Assembly (NCBI GenBank): GCA_033032175.1
Contig: CM065319.1
Location: 15,287,018-15,351,017, forward strand
Reading direction: 5' to 3'
DNA length: 64,000 bases
Source of the DNA: Saturnia japonica
Taxonomy: Eukaryota; Arthropoda; Insecta; Lepidoptera; Saturniidae
The position numbers and the translations under genes were made by a program. Of the stretch, positions 16,872 to 29,105 are shown piece after piece. Under the pieces are notes generated by a model that saw only the letters and a program-made list of their open reading frames with translations, did not search any database and had not been told where the DNA came from. How positions within the stretch are numbered: the stretch's first letter is position 1; each line of letters begins with the position of its first letter.

Positions 16872-17349
16872 GTTTATATATAAACAGTTAAATAAGTGAT
16901 ATTTCAATTGTTGTCCGCCGTCGCTACCTTCCCCAGGCTAGATGGTTCAGCCTTGGAAAGGGACTGGCGCCATAGGTACTAAGGTATTAGCGGCTTGTAG
17001 GCGATGGTATGCGTTGTGTAACTAACGTTGAAAGTAAGTTCATGGGAGTGCAGTCGATAACTCGCTTTAGTATATGAAAGCTATGTATAGAAATACACAA
17101 GTCCTATTTACGATAGCTTTAGAACTACAGCGACGATAGTATAGAGTTCAAATTGCTATTTATGTTACAAATATCATGTTTGAAAGGATATCTGTGTATT
17201 CAGGTCGGCACGAGAGCGTATTCTTATCATCAGGGGCAGTAATGCCAATTTGCCGAGCTACTGTTAAAGAAACAACATTTAGGGGAATGAGAGTGAAACT
17301 TTGTGAATTTCCGCCAGTTTTAAAAATACAGATGTGACAATTTTTAACA

Positions 17350-17582
17350 AAAAAGGAAAGTAACTTCAGTGACTTTGAGAAGTTCCCTGGAGTATCTTCG
17401 AAGACGAAGGTCCAATGCCAGTAAAATTACAATGGGACCACCCTTGAGGTATTTTCCCTTTCCAACTAAAATATAACTATCCATAGAAAAAGAAACTAAA
17501 AGAAACTATGGTTGAACGTCCATATTTTTTTTTTATACATTCGAATTAAGAACCTCCTCCTTTTTTGAAGTCAGTTAAAAAT
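17350..17582 (+). repeat. LINE-like 3' tail, family F copy 1
   Basis: 'tgagaagttccctggagtat', 'cgaagacgaaggtccaatgc' and 'ggaccacccttgaggtattt', ending 'aagaacctcctccttttttg' and 'aagtcagttaaaaatc'. This ending is one I associate with very frequent lepidopteran repeat tails. Related copies: 22245-22480 (-), 33985-34195 (+) and 61888-62092 (+). Confidence 0.65.
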
Positions 17583-17948
17583 CGAGATGTAGGCTTTCGT
17601 TTACAAATAAATATTATATATAGTAAACAAGTAATCTGTGGTTTCGATTGTTACAAGTGAGACATGAATATTATAGTGTTTGTAATGTGAATGTTTCTTT
17701 TTTACATTTACGCGACAAATATAAAAGAAGAAGGACAAAGTTGTTGTTGTGTAAATACCATTGGAAATTAGTAGGACATGCTGTAAATAAAGATAATGAA
17801 ATAAAACAAAACGTTGATTGTGTGGAAATCAATATAAATAATGTGACCTCTCATTACTATTGGCCTTGGAAAGGGATCGACGCGTTGGGCTCTCGGTAAA
17901 TTGTTTGTATTTTCGTGTTCGTATTGGTATTTATGTACATTTATTATA

Positions 17949-18803
17949 CACTAGCTGTGCCCGCGGCTCTGCGCGCTTTAACTACAGAATTATTGTTTAT
18001 GAAGATATCGTGATAATTTTCTTTTTGATAAGGACCCCAAGTATTTATGAATTAAAACAAACAAAATTTGATCAAAATCTTTCCAGTAGCTTTTGCGTGA
18101 TGCGCGCACAACGCAAACCTCAATCATTTTATATATATATATGTTGTTTACAATATGTAGAATATTAAAATACGTATATTAAAATATTGAGTGCGTCTGT
18201 TAGTGAATCTACAACTTATGTACGACTTGATTGATAGAGCTCATATTTATTACTAGAACATATCATTTGTTTTATCGAGGCGATAGTTTGGATCCGAAAG
18301 GTGGCGCTGTGATTGAGCCATTAAGTACCAAGCAGGACAGAACAACGTCTGTCGATCCAACTAGTACACTATATAAATTACGGTAAAAGAAATATGTTGT
18401 CCAAAATGAGAATATATTTAAAAAATACCTTCGCAAATAATGTATTATTTCAGAAAAAAATTATTACCATAAATGAGTCGAGAGTCATCCATAAGAGATA
18501 GACATATGAAATCGCGGACTGTTTTTTAGAACTTTTTAATTGAAACAATTCCTTCACATTCTATTAATGCGTAACTTTGACCATTTTTTACGCAGCGCAC
18601 GCAATTGAAGTTCTCAAAAAGAATATTTTTTTCCCCGTTTTTGCGACATTTTTCATTGATGCTCCGCTCCTATTGGTTGTAGCGTGATGTTATATAGCTT
18701 ATAGCCTTCCTCGATAAATGGGCTATTCGTTACAACCAGTAGTTTCTAAGATTAGCGCGTTCTACCAAATAAACTCTTCAGCTTTCTAATATTAGTATAG
18801 ATA
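17949..18803 (+). repeat. dispersed repeat family D, copy
   Basis: Starts 'acactagctgtgcccgcggc' and ends 'aagattagcgcgttctacca', 'aaactcttcagctttctaat' and 'attagtatagat'. The middle includes unrelated AT-rich DNA, so it could be two fragments rather than one copy. Confidence 0.55.
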
Positions 18804-19931
18804 TTACTATCTGTCTGTATGTAGAATAATATGTATAACTAAAACAATTAATTTTTACATATTAGTTTGTAAATTAGGTTTTTGATTAAAACAAAAACAT
18901 TAGAAAACTTATTAGATATACATAACGTGAAGTCAATTTTTCCAATTATATTTTGATGTTTCTGTTTAATATAAATAGGTAAAATATGTTGTAACACGCA
19001 GTTCTTAAGTCGATATCGATAATTTAATTATCTCCACTCTATTTGTAAGGTGGGATGTATTTAACATCGGCGTCATCATAGCGACTAAGAAAAATCATAC
19101 GAATGTAATTTATTTTTTTGAAATTATTTTACGAAATCAGGTTTGATTTTAGCTCGAAATACGATCAAAGTTACCGGCAGAACATAGTAACAAATAATAT
19201 TAAGTACACATACGATTGATTCAAAAGTTAAAAACACGTTCGCTGTGGAATCTTCTCGCCCACACAACATCATTTGTTATGTTTATTTTTGTTTGACTAA
19301 CAGATAGATAGTCAAGACCTTCACGCATATCGACTCGTCAAAGGTCCATTAAACATTTTTTTTAAAAGTAAATAGCATCATGAACGCAAATATTTCTTTA
19401 CTCGCTTTATGGGATAATATAATCGTACAGACTAACGGCCGTTTTCAATATCATATCTAAGTTTACTATCCCCGAATAGTCACATATTTTTAATAAGTAC
19501 TATCATTAACTTAAGACAGATATCGGATTCCCTCTTATCTATCCAAGCTATAGTAAATGGATATATATATATATATATATTATGTAGATATATATAGATA
19601 GGTTAAAAGGGTAATTTTGTATATGGTTAGTAACTGAAACAACGGATAGATATAGGTTATTGAAAACGGTCGTATGAGGGCGGTTCAGAAAGTTGACGAA
19701 AGAGTCGTCGCTAAAGCGAGACACTTTGGCTATTCGTACGCCCTTTTGTTGCAGTTTTGAACCAATCATCTCGCAATCAGGTATAACCTAACCATTCCCG
19801 GAAATATTCTTATTCATTGATTTCCCAAAAGACCTTAGCCGTTTAAAAACGAAGAGACCGTTAGATAAATAATTTAAAAAATCAACGGTCATCAACATCC
19901 TAATCTTGAATCAAAGTTCCTCTATCAAATG
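18804..19931. other. no gene recognised
   Basis: AT-rich sequence with one microsatellite (19560-19605). No splice-supported coding frame was seen. Confidence 0.45.
19560..19605. repeat. short AT microsatellite
   Basis: About ten TA repeats, then 'ttatgtagatatatatagat'. The 73-residue - strand ORF that begins nearby ends in IYIYIYI from this repeat and is spurious. Confidence 0.9.
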
Positions 19932-20175
19932 GACCGAAGATGTGTCCAAGATGCTAACTCGCTAAGCCTGGTGGGAGGATTGGTTTTCAAGTGCAGCTGC
20001 CGGAACACATCTATGGGTGTCTGACGATAGATTTTCAGCTTGAGGATTGTTACTAGCCTGGCGGACATTATATAATGCTCTAACCACCATGCTATGGTTT
20101 CATCGTGATGTTTTCTACACCGAAAGCTCCGGTTCAATGCAGGTATTCAAACCACCCTCGATCAACACGGTGTCC
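19932..20175 (-). repeat. SINE family B copy
   Basis: An antisense copy with 'ggttttcaagtgcagctgcc', 'cgatagattttcagcttgag', 'ccatgctatggtttcatcgt' and a diverged B box near 20140. Overlapping short ORFs are shadows. Confidence 0.8.
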
Positions 20176-20954
20176 ATACAACCCATCACAGAGTCATCAA
20201 AACGCAGAAGAAACCACGTAATTTTCAAAATAACCCATAGTGACTTATCTATCTATTCTATTAATAAAATTGAAGTGACTTTTTGGCTTTTTTATATAAT
20301 CATTACAAACTCTAACATCGATTTATCAAATAAAATATTTTAAAAAAATATTTATATTCAGTAAGGTCACAAATGAAGCATGCGGTGGTGGCGGTGGTGT
20401 CCTTGGAAGGCAAATTCACATAAAAATATTTTTTTATTTTGTAAATATTAATGAAATGTAGTGTATAGGCCACTGGTCATCCATTTTAATAAATAAATAT
20501 AATCGAAATAAATCGAACTATATGTTAGCGTTACCTGAATCTAATCATCGACTAACATCCTTGAAACACTGTAAATATATTCCTAGCGCATGTAAATTAC
20601 TCGAATGCGCAGGCGCATGATACCCCTCCAGTGGACAAACTGACAGTTTTATTGTTATTATAAAAACGGCTCGTGTATACTCGCGCATGCGTAATGTGTT
20701 TATTGCATGACATGATATGCAAATTAATTGCCTTTTTTACATATTAATTGCTATTCGAGTTTCACGATTTGTTATTATTAAAATGTTTTTATATATTTTG
20801 CCCGTATAAACATTGAGTTGATATTTACAAGTAATAGAGACGTGACCGTGACTTTGTTAATTTATCACATACGGGCTGTGTAGTCTGTGGACCACAACTA
20901 TTAAGGAGAAAAAGTTATAATTCGTATCTGATTTATTATCTATTTTTACGTATT

Positions 20955-21065
20955 TCATTACCCGGAACAAAAAGATAGACAGACACGACAGAGATTTTTT
21001 TTTAAATATTGATGTTTTGTTATATTATGTATTGTATATACTTTCATATGCATTTAGTAAAAAAC
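20955..21065 (+). repeat. family D-like 3' fragment
   Basis: 'cattacccggaacaaaaaga', 'tagacagacacgacagagat' and 'catatgcatttagtaaaaaa' follow the same order as at 31850-31935. No start of the element is present. Confidence 0.55.
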
Positions 21066-21284
21066 TTTTGTCTTGTTCAATGGAATGAAATAGTTTATTT
21101 ATGTATTTTTGTTTAGATTTTAATTGTTTTCAGGAAAGTTATCTTTTTATTGAAACAAATTTATGCATGTCTATCATGTTTGTTAAATATGTGGATCTAA
21201 ATCGGTTGAATATGGATTTTATTTCATTTAATTTGTTTAACTGAAAAATTCTTCATATATTATTATGAAAGTAATTATGTACGA

Positions 21285-21691
21285 AGGTTGTGTTGTTACC
21301 CGGATACAAAATTACTTACGTAAGTCCGGAGTTTTATTACCGACTATCTGGTTCCCGCGACTTCGTCTACGTATTATTGGATATACGCAGATCGATATCG
21401 GAATACGATAAACCAAAAGAAAGTCATAGATGGGTTAATTCAAATCCGTTTAGCCGTTTGCGCGTGATTGAGTAAAAAACATGAAACTTTGCATTTATTA
21501 TATTTGTAGGTTAACACTGGTAAAACTATGACTTTTACCGGGATAAAAAACAACCTATGTGTTATTCCAGGTCATAGACTATCTGTGTGCTAAATTTCAT
21601 TCAAATCCGTTTAGCTGCTTTCGCGTGATTGAGTAAACAAACATCCAAACATCTAAACATACACACTTTCACATTTATTATATTAGTAGGA
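21285..21691 (+). repeat. dispersed repeat with duplicated 3' segment
   Basis: Two tail blocks follow each other: 'caaatccgtttagccgtttg' with 'cgcgtgattgagtaaa' near 21441, and 'caaatccgtttagctgcttt' with 'cgcgtgattgagtaaac' near 21602. Each is followed by 'catttattatatt(t/a)gtagg'. Such tails are common in lepidopteran noncoding repeats (from memory). The 61-residue ORF inside is incidental. Confidence 0.65.
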
Positions 21692-22084
21692 TGCATCTGC
21701 ATAATAAAACTCAATAGTAACACTTTTTAAATTCAAATCGTGTTCAATGTTCATCAGTTCTTATATGCTTTTTATTTCTCTCAGAATTTATTTCTAAAAC
21801 CCACTGCATACTAGATCCGCAATTTTTTTTTAAAAGACTTTATTAAAGAAAAGTGTAGAATTGGTGAAAAGTTACAAGTATGTATCAGGTACATGCTGCA
21901 AATTGTAAAACCTAAAATTAAGTAAATCATATAATATAATATAGTAAATTGTATTTATTATTAGTAGGGATGTAACGATATACATAATTTTGCCGATACT
22001 ATATCGATATTGATTATTGTAGTGAATAATCGGCGAAAGAAATTAATAATGAAATAAATAATAAACTACGATTTTTATAAGAAT

Positions 22085-22135
22085 TACGCGTTCGTCTGTC
22101 GTCCACGCGAGCAAAGCCGCGGGCACAGCTAGTAA
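22085..22135 (-). repeat. family D 5' head fragment
   Basis: The reverse complement reads 'actagctgtgcccgcggctt' followed by 'tgctcgcgtggacgacagac', the same head as the other family D copies. The copy continues into AT-rich DNA to about 21965, where 'tagggatgtaacgatata' resembles a different (hAT-like) repeat end. Confidence 0.55.
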
Positions 22136-22244
22136 TAAATTGGTGTAAAATAATACAAAGCTCAATAAAAACGGCAACGTCGTTGCTTTGTGCGTTTTCT
22201 AATGTATTACGTATAGGGTAATACCAACGAAAGCAGTTTTTTTT

Positions 22245-22480
22245 ATTATGAACCGACTCCAAAGAAAAACGGAGCTGCGGTGGTTACATACTCTATTCGA
22301 ATGATTTGTTTAATGGATGCTCTTAGTTTATGAAGCGATTTGTATGATTCTTATTTTGTTTGATAGGGGGATACTTCAAGGGTGGTCCCATTTTCATTGG
22401 CATTGGACTTTCAACTTCGAAGAAACATCAGGGAACTCTTCTAAATCTTTGAAGTATGTTTTCTTTTTTGTTAAATATTG
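22245..22480 (-). repeat. family F copy 2 (antisense)
   Basis: Shares, in reverse order, 'gaaccgactccaaagaaaaa', 'cttcaagggtggtcccattt', 'ttggcattggactttcaact' and 'catcagggaactcttctaaa' with copy 1. The 79-residue ORF overlapping it is a shadow. Confidence 0.6.
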
Positions 22481-24401
22481 TCTCGTTAAAATCAATGTCA
22501 TGGTTTTTTACAACATATTTCTCTATCTCTTTGAGATTCTAAGTGCCCCATTCTAGACCGCTCTCAATGTTGTATAACCTTGTATGTTTTGGTGACTACT
22601 TCTTAAATAAACACACATATTTATAGTAAATATTTTTTATTATCTCATTTATCTTTTATATTCCTAGAACACTATTAAATTCCATTTATTTATTGTAACA
22701 TCTCATTTTTATGTAGGCTCCGACTAATAAAACAAAACTCATAAAAGTCATACGTTCAAGAGTGTGGATTATTTCACATTGTCATTAAAACAAAAACAAA
22801 AAAATATATATCAAGTGGTGTCGTATAGACTCCGACCATCTTCACCTACACGTAATGACATCCAGTTGAGTATTAATATGGAAGTAGCGAGAGTGGAGAG
22901 TGACCGTCTCATCACCAACTACCATGTAAATAGCCATGTACCACATGTGGAGAGAAAACCGCGATATTTCAGGTATCTCTTAAGGACCTCACTGACTTAC
23001 AGTTGACCGGCAGATATTAGCCTGCTAGTTAATCGTAATAGGTCACACATTTACAGTTTTTTAAGGTTTTGGAAGTTTGTGTGGCCCTCGGTATCGGCCG
23101 GACAGTCCGTAACTTCAAGGCCAAATGAAACACACTTGCAGTTACCGGTGCACTGTGTGAACTGACGATCTGCTTTAGTGTTAATTTATGGATATAATAA
23201 TATCATACATATGGTTTTGCAGATATCCATAGACGACATTAATCATTTATGATTAGGTGGGCCTGATGCTGTGGGCATTCTACCTTTTTGCCACACTTTG
23301 GTATACAAAATCTATAGCTTTATTTTTTCACAAACATGTTTTTTTTTTAATTTTGTGCTAGTATTCGTATTTATTTTATAGACCACTGACCTCGATTTTG
23401 ACATTACCGTTGGCTCAAATGAAAAACGGATTGATCGAATTTAATGAAAATTAGTTCAATGGAAATAAATATATTATGTAATTCATAAAATAAAAAATAT
23501 TATTAACACGCTTAGGAATCGTAAAAAAAAAAATAGTTTTAAAATTCCATTTTTATATATAATCATATGATTTTAATGAAATATTGTAACTGTTGAAAAT
23601 TGTATATCAAAATTGTTGCAATATTGTATACAGAAAGTTTCGAAATTGACAATCTATACAAATTACCCATATTACTTTAAAATAATCATAAAAATAAAAA
23701 TACGAGCCGAAATTAATTATTGAGTAATAAATTTATGCGAAGTCACGGATACAGCTTGTTTTATAGAAATACAATAATTGTATGTAAATTGTAAAATTCA
23801 CTAGTCCATTCTGTTTTTGTTCCTGTGGAACAAACCATGTTACGACAAATACTTTTGATGTACCTACAATGTTCGTGGTCGGAGTTCGAGTTCGCACGGA
23901 CTCTACAAATTTCTCGATGTTGTTCTGGCTACAACGCCTGTCGCGATAACGCTCACATTCACCGAACCATGCATGTGTGGCCCCAGGGTTAGTAAGATCT
24001 GTACGTATACCGTCAAGTGAACTTTAATCATTTTGCTGAACTTGATAACGTACACTATACATATTATATTATATTATATTATAAATTATGATATCGTAAA
24101 TAGGTACTCTAATCAACTGAACAGACTAAAATATACAGAAGGTTTTAATGTATTCTTTAAAAAAAAAACTAAATACAGGCTTTCGCCTTATCGCAAACGA
24201 TAAGTTGTAATAATTGGGGAACAGCAGACTTTATACACCGGCTTGTTGGAATTAAAAAAAAAAGTAGCGTTTATGCAACTTAGTAACTGCACGACGCATC
24301 AGGCAACGCTCATTGCATAATCACAATAAATCCTACAGTTAGAGATCTAAATAAATACCGAGCAATTACCAAACGTATATATGTAGATAGTTTATTTATT
24401 T
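22481..24401. other. no gene recognised
   Basis: AT-rich sequence. The 80-residue frame at 22764-23006 has no recognisable motif. A short 'tatta' microsatellite lies at about 24060-24085. Confidence 0.45.
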
Positions 24402-24657
24402 TACTGCCTTATTAGCCTAATGGTCGTAAGCGCGACCGCTATGATTGAGGTCCTGGATTCGATTCCCAGGACGCGCAAAGTGTTATTGGGGTTTTCTATG
24501 AAATTCTCAGTAGCAGCTCGGTGACCGATTAATAGCAATAGGTTCGCCCCCTATTACAGGAGACCTAAAGAACATATACGGCGAACTGTGTGGGTGTACA
24601 TGAGTGCATCTCTGCCCAACCCTTCGGGGATACAGTCGTGATGGTATGTTTATGTTT
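24402..24657 (+). repeat. tRNA-derived SINE family A, full copy
   Basis: The head is tRNA-like: a box A-type 'ttagcctaatgg' (24412-24423) and box B 'ggattcgattcc' (24455-24466), the internal RNA polymerase III promoter. The body ends with 'gtgggtgtacatgagtgcat', 'ctgcccaacccttcggggat' and 'acagtcgtgatggtatgt'. Copies at 25917-26169 (-) and 3559-3672 (+) share the body. Confidence 0.85.
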
Positions 24658-25007
24658 ATTTTTTTATTATTATTTGAAACAAATTCGATACGGTTTAAAT
24701 ATTTATCAACGAAAGCGCATCTTTAAACGTTAGTTCTTATGCAACGCAATCGGCAGTCAATGACCGGTCTCGAAACATGCGCGCACGTGTTTCCAAACTG
24801 TCAGCGTTTGACGGCTGCATGTATCGAAAGATTAGATAAATATCATTATCAGAGATTACTATAATAAACATTGGAGATTCCCAGTTTTCGGAGTTACTTT
24901 TAACGTGGTTGTTCAAGTCGCTTCGATGACGACATCACGCTGTAGTTTCATTACGATGTTTGTTTGTTACGGTTTCGCTTTTATCGAAAACCTAAGCTTA
25001 TTTATTG

Positions 25008-25310
25008 CCTACACTGGTACATAGGTTCTGTAAGGGACCTTTTTATTTATTTATTTTAATGGCTAGTTAGTGTAGAGTCTACATTGTAGACTAAAATTGA
25101 CAGATGTAAATACATATACGTATGTTACGGATAGGGAATTAGACAGACCGCGATGTTGCATGTACGGCAACAGCCGTAGCCGACGAGGTTCGGTCACTTT
25201 ATTTACACAGCATGGTAGCACGCTTTCGCGGCTGAGTGCCCTAAGCGTAAAAGTCGTCTGAGGCTTCAGGGTCCTTATGGATAACAGTACGATAACATCT
25301 ATAAAGAAAC
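25008..25310 (+). repeat. dispersed repeat family C, 5'-shortened copy
   Basis: Begins at 'ggtacataggttctgtaagg' and continues through 'gatagggaattagacagacc', 'cggcaacagccgtagccgac', 'ctgagtgccctaagcg' and 'aaaagtcgtctgaggcttca', in the same order as the 6840-7397 copy, with internal deletions. Confidence 0.7.
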
Positions 25311-25471
25311 TCTTTTATTGTATGGAGTTTTTGGCGGGTTCATGATCTGTGGTTTTTAATTTATTTCCATAAATTTATGTTATTTGTGTTAGTTATGTTT
25401 ATTTAATTTTAGCGGTATTTAACGTGATTTAGTCCGGTTATTGTGCACAATATATCATCATTATATTAACA

Positions 25472-25815
25472 AGTGAGAAGAAAACTTCGGACACCTTTTT
25501 AAGCGAATTGCGCGGACGGAAGTCTGTGAGATTTGGTATGGTTAAAGTTTATATGGAGAAGGAGTGCTGAAAGCTAAAATTTATTTATAATATTTGTTAT
25601 TAATATATTAAATTAAGTAAATTAATACTGCGAGTCCTAACATGACCAGTGCCATTGAAATTAGATCCCCCAAAATATTGACATTGTCACTCAATGAAAA
25701 GTGACAGCAAGTGATATAATATTTAATCTTTAGGTTCATACTGCAAATGTCCAACAGAAAATAGTCTATGATTAAAAAGTCGCTGGTCGAATTTCGATCA
25801 TTGGGTGACCGCTAG
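25472..25815 (+). repeat. repeat family E, copy 2
   Basis: Matches copies 1 and 3 along its whole length, ending 'gtcgctggtcgaatttcgat' then 'gggtgaccgctagt'. The terminal CTAGT with a nearby short palindrome (tcgaatttcga) would fit a Helitron-type 3' end, but copies 1 and 3 end CTATT and CTAAT, so this is only a possibility. Confidence 0.85.
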
Positions 25816-25916
25816 TTCAATTAATTATGCAAACCCCCAAACAATTTATGAGACCGAACAAAATCATTTTGCTGTTAAAAAATTTCACTGTTACAAATAT
25901 AAAATAACAATCATTA

Positions 25917-26169
25917 CGCCGGTATCCCCGAAGAGTTAGGTAGAGGCGTACTAATAATGTACACAAAAAGTTCGCCGGGTATGTTTTTAGGTCCCATGTA
26001 AAAGAGGGGCCAGCCTATTGCCATTAATTGGGCACAAAACCAAACTTTGAGCTCTTATTGAGAATTTAATAGAAAACCCCAATAACATATTGCTCGACCT
26101 GGAAATAGAACGCAGGACCTCGAGCATAGCAATCGCGCTTACAACTATTATAAGGCTAATGAGGCTAAT
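25917..26169 (-). repeat. tRNA-derived SINE family A, antisense copy
   Basis: The reverse complement carries the same head ('attagccttataatagttgt', then a degenerate box B 'cctgcgttctatttcc') and the same body with 'ggcgaactttttgtgtacat' and 'ctctacctaactcttcgggg'. It lies 1.3 kb from the full + copy, in opposite orientation. Confidence 0.82.
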
Positions 26170-26705
26170 ATTATTTTGATATAATTCAAAATATCTCTAA
26201 TAATTATTTTTTACTATTACTGATGATGGGTTCTATAAAATAAAAATAATTTTGGAGTGTTTCGTAGGTTTAAAAGTTTAGTAACAGCTGCTCTGAGTAA
26301 TCATCGTTTCAAAACAGTAACTTGCCTATTAAAATAATTAATTAAAATGTACAACAAAAATGTGCATTTTATTATATTACCAAAGCATAATGCGGGTTTA
26401 TGGCCGATTGTATTGCTAGTTTAGCAACAATTGTATCATTATTCATTACGTCCTTCTCACACGTATAAAAAATCTTATAAATGCGTCCTTGTGTATCATA
26501 TGCTTCGTTGAGCTTTACCTGTGATTATGTGATGTAATGGTACAATAATTTATGAATACTTGCGCCTGGGGTAAATGATAAAGGATTGTATGTATCACGA
26601 GGGTGAACAAAATACTGATTATGAAAAATTACCTAAAAACCAGTTGTTGAATAAAATAAGCATTTTCATTATAAACAGTATGGTTAATACGCATCTATCA
26701 TTTTA

Positions 26706-27974
26706 TTAGGTCCTTACATATGAAATTAGCGTTTTATATGGTAAAAGTAAAATGAAAAAAATATTATGAAATTATACATTTAATCAATCGAAGTATGTAC
26801 CATTATTATCTATGCACTTTCGCCATTTTAAAGGTAGTTCATTGATTCCATTGCTGAAAAAATGTGGGAGCAAGAATCAATAAAATCTTTAAAGGCAGTT
26901 TGGACAGCCTCATCGGAATTGAATTTATTTTTCTTGCAAGGAATTGTCCAAATTCCGAATAAAGTAGTAATCTGTTGGAACAATGTCCGGGGAATATGGT
27001 GGGTTTCGGAGACATTCCAACCGCAGTTCCTCTAATTTAGCGACCTTCGGTCGTAAAGTATGGGGTCTAGCGTTGTTCTGAAGCAGCAGTAGGCTTGAGA
27101 TATTGACCAGTCTCGGTTGTTTAACGGCTAGCTTTTCCATCATGGTTTGCAATTGTTGACAATACAAATCTGCCGTTATCGTCTGGACAGATCTTACGAA
27201 GCTGTAGTGTATGACACCAGCACTGGTCTACCAAACACTAACCAGTACTTTTTTCTGTGACGACTTTCGCTTGGGACAGGATTTGGCCGGTTCTCCTGGG
27301 TTCAACCACTGTGATGAGCGTTTCCGATTGTCGTAAAGGATCCATTTTTCATCACAAGTAACAATACGATTCAAAATTCCCTCGTTATTGTGACGGTTGA
27401 ATAAGGTAATGCAGAATTCAATAGGTGTTTGTTGGCGTGCTTCAGTCAATTCATGCGGTACCCATTTCTCGAGCTTTTTACTTTTCCTGTTTGTTTCAAG
27501 TGAATTAATTTTTTTTAATCACTCATACCCAAGCCTGCCGCTAACTCTGATGTGGTTTGCGAATGATCCGCTTCGACGATCACCTTTGTTTCTTCATTTT
27601 CAACTAGGGTCTCCGGCCGTCCACGGGGTTTGTTTCGTAGGTCAAAATTTCCAGAACGAAAACGTTGGAACCAAAAACGTACCGTGTTTTCTTTCACAGT
27701 AGCTTTCCCATACACATCTTTAATCCTTCGAGCAGATTCTGCAACGCTGATGCCACAATGGAACTTATATTCGTAATTAAGGCGATATTTTAAATTTTCT
27801 ATTTTGTGAAAAGAACGATGTCAAAGAATAATAAAATGGTCCGATAACAAATGAATCACTAAATTCTAAACACAAATACACAAGCCTAAATTTGGAATTT
27901 CTAACCATACGACAGATATTTGAGATCAAAGTAACCAGTTCAACAAAACGCCAATTTCATATGTAACGACCTAA
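26706..27974 (-). mobile_element. mariner transposon, decayed
   Basis: A 1.27-kb element, the usual mariner size. The left end TTAGGTCCTTACATATGAAA and the inverted right end TTAGGTCGTTACATATGAAA match over about 30 bp. TA flanks both sides (26704-26705 and 27975-27976). It encodes a broken mariner transposase on the - strand. The subfamily was not settled by eye. Confidence 0.92.
26800..27830 (-). pseudogene. mariner transposase pseudogene
   Basis: Recognisable mariner pieces lie in order on the - strand: the helix-turn-helix end with VRFWFQRFRSGNFDL and KPRGRPETL (27715-27515), the core IVTCDEKWILYDNRKRS (27449-27228), and the end with NNARPH and PPYSPDIVPTDYYF (27167-26925). The reading is interrupted by a stop after GMSD near 27515, a frame change near 27480, and an in-frame stop near 27228. 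The second catalytic aspartate, normally in the DNARPH motif, is asparagine (NNARPH), so this copy would be inactive even without the breaks. The other two acidic positions (CDEKW and PTDYY) remain. Confidence 0.9.
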
Positions 27975-27983
27975 TATTAATAC

Positions 27984-28327
27984 CTACGTGAAGCAAAAAC
28001 TTTATACCTCTTTTTAAGCGTATTGCGTGCACAGAAGACTGTGAGATTTGGCATGGTTAAAGTTTATATAGAGAAGTAGTGCAGAAAGCTAAAATTTATC
28101 TATAATATCTGTTACTAATATATTAAATAAAATAAATTAATACTGCGAATCCTAATCCTACCAGTGCCATTGAACTTAGACCACTGAAAATATTGACATT
28201 ATCACTCAATGAAGTGACAGCGAGTGATATAATATTCATTGTTTAGATTCATATTGAAAATGTCAAACAGAAAATACTCTATGATTAAAAAGTCGCTGGT
28301 CGAATTTCGATTATTAGGCGACCGCTA
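27984..28327 (+). repeat. repeat family E, copy 3 (next to mariner)
   Basis: Matches copies 1 and 2 from 'tttttaagcgtattgcgtgc' to 'ggcgaccgctaa'. Its 5' edge lies about 10 bp from the right end of the mariner at 27974. Confidence 0.85.
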
Positions 28328-29105
28328 ATAACAATAAATCTGTAGTTGTTTGTACGTATTATACTCTGTAGGTGCATGTATTTTTTTTTTTTCAAATTCC
28401 CTGATAAGACTAACTATTATAAAGTACACTGATCACAATTAGGATACTAATTTTATTTTGTCTATCTGTCTAAATTTCTAATTCAGGATTTTACTCATAA
28501 ACGACTAGACAAATATTTATGAAATGCAGTATCTACACGGGAAGCTTGCCATAACTACCTCAATTGATGTGATTAAGAATTGTCAGTAATAAGCTTAGAG
28601 ATTATTGAAAAATCTTAGTCGATTTTTATACAAATTTAGATAAAATTTTCAATTTAGATAGATTAAAAATAATTATCAAAATATTATGAGTAAAAATACA
28701 ATTACGAAAAGAAACCCCGGGGCACCGCTAGTGTAAAATAAAAATCATTGACTTCTTCAATCATTTTGGTCTAGGCCTTCTATAGTATTTTGAATTTATT
28801 TTATTTATTGTATTTTGAAAGAAATAGTGATCAAAATTCTATCTATCGTCTAAAATTAAGCAACTCGGTCGCCGTCTATTGTGAATCCGTGATATTAATA
28901 CAGCACCTTCGAGGTTGCAGTAGGCTTGACATCTCAGAAAAATTTCATCGCAATCATTGGATGGGTTTAGGAACGCATAAGGGAAAAACAAACAAACAAA
29001 GAAATATTCCTTTGTATAAAGTTTTTCTCCCCCTCGAAATCTCGAAAGAAATTTCTCTGTGTCCTAATCTCTAGATGAAGTTGCATAACTGTGTGCAAAA
29101 TAATA
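28328..29105. other. no gene recognised
   Basis: AT-rich DNA between repeat E copy 3 and the DD41D element. The 94-residue + frame (28790-29074) shows no motif; part of it ('gaggttgcagtaggcttgac') may be repeat-derived. Confidence 0.4.

Noticed and set aside
24412..24466. Possible tRNA gene
   Set aside because: Box A and box B are present, but no acceptor stem can be paired and the same head occurs on other copies with a SINE body. It is a SINE head.
27397..27702. 101-residue + strand ORF
   Set aside because: It lies opposite the mariner transposase pseudogene and has no motif of its own; it is a shadow of the coding strand.
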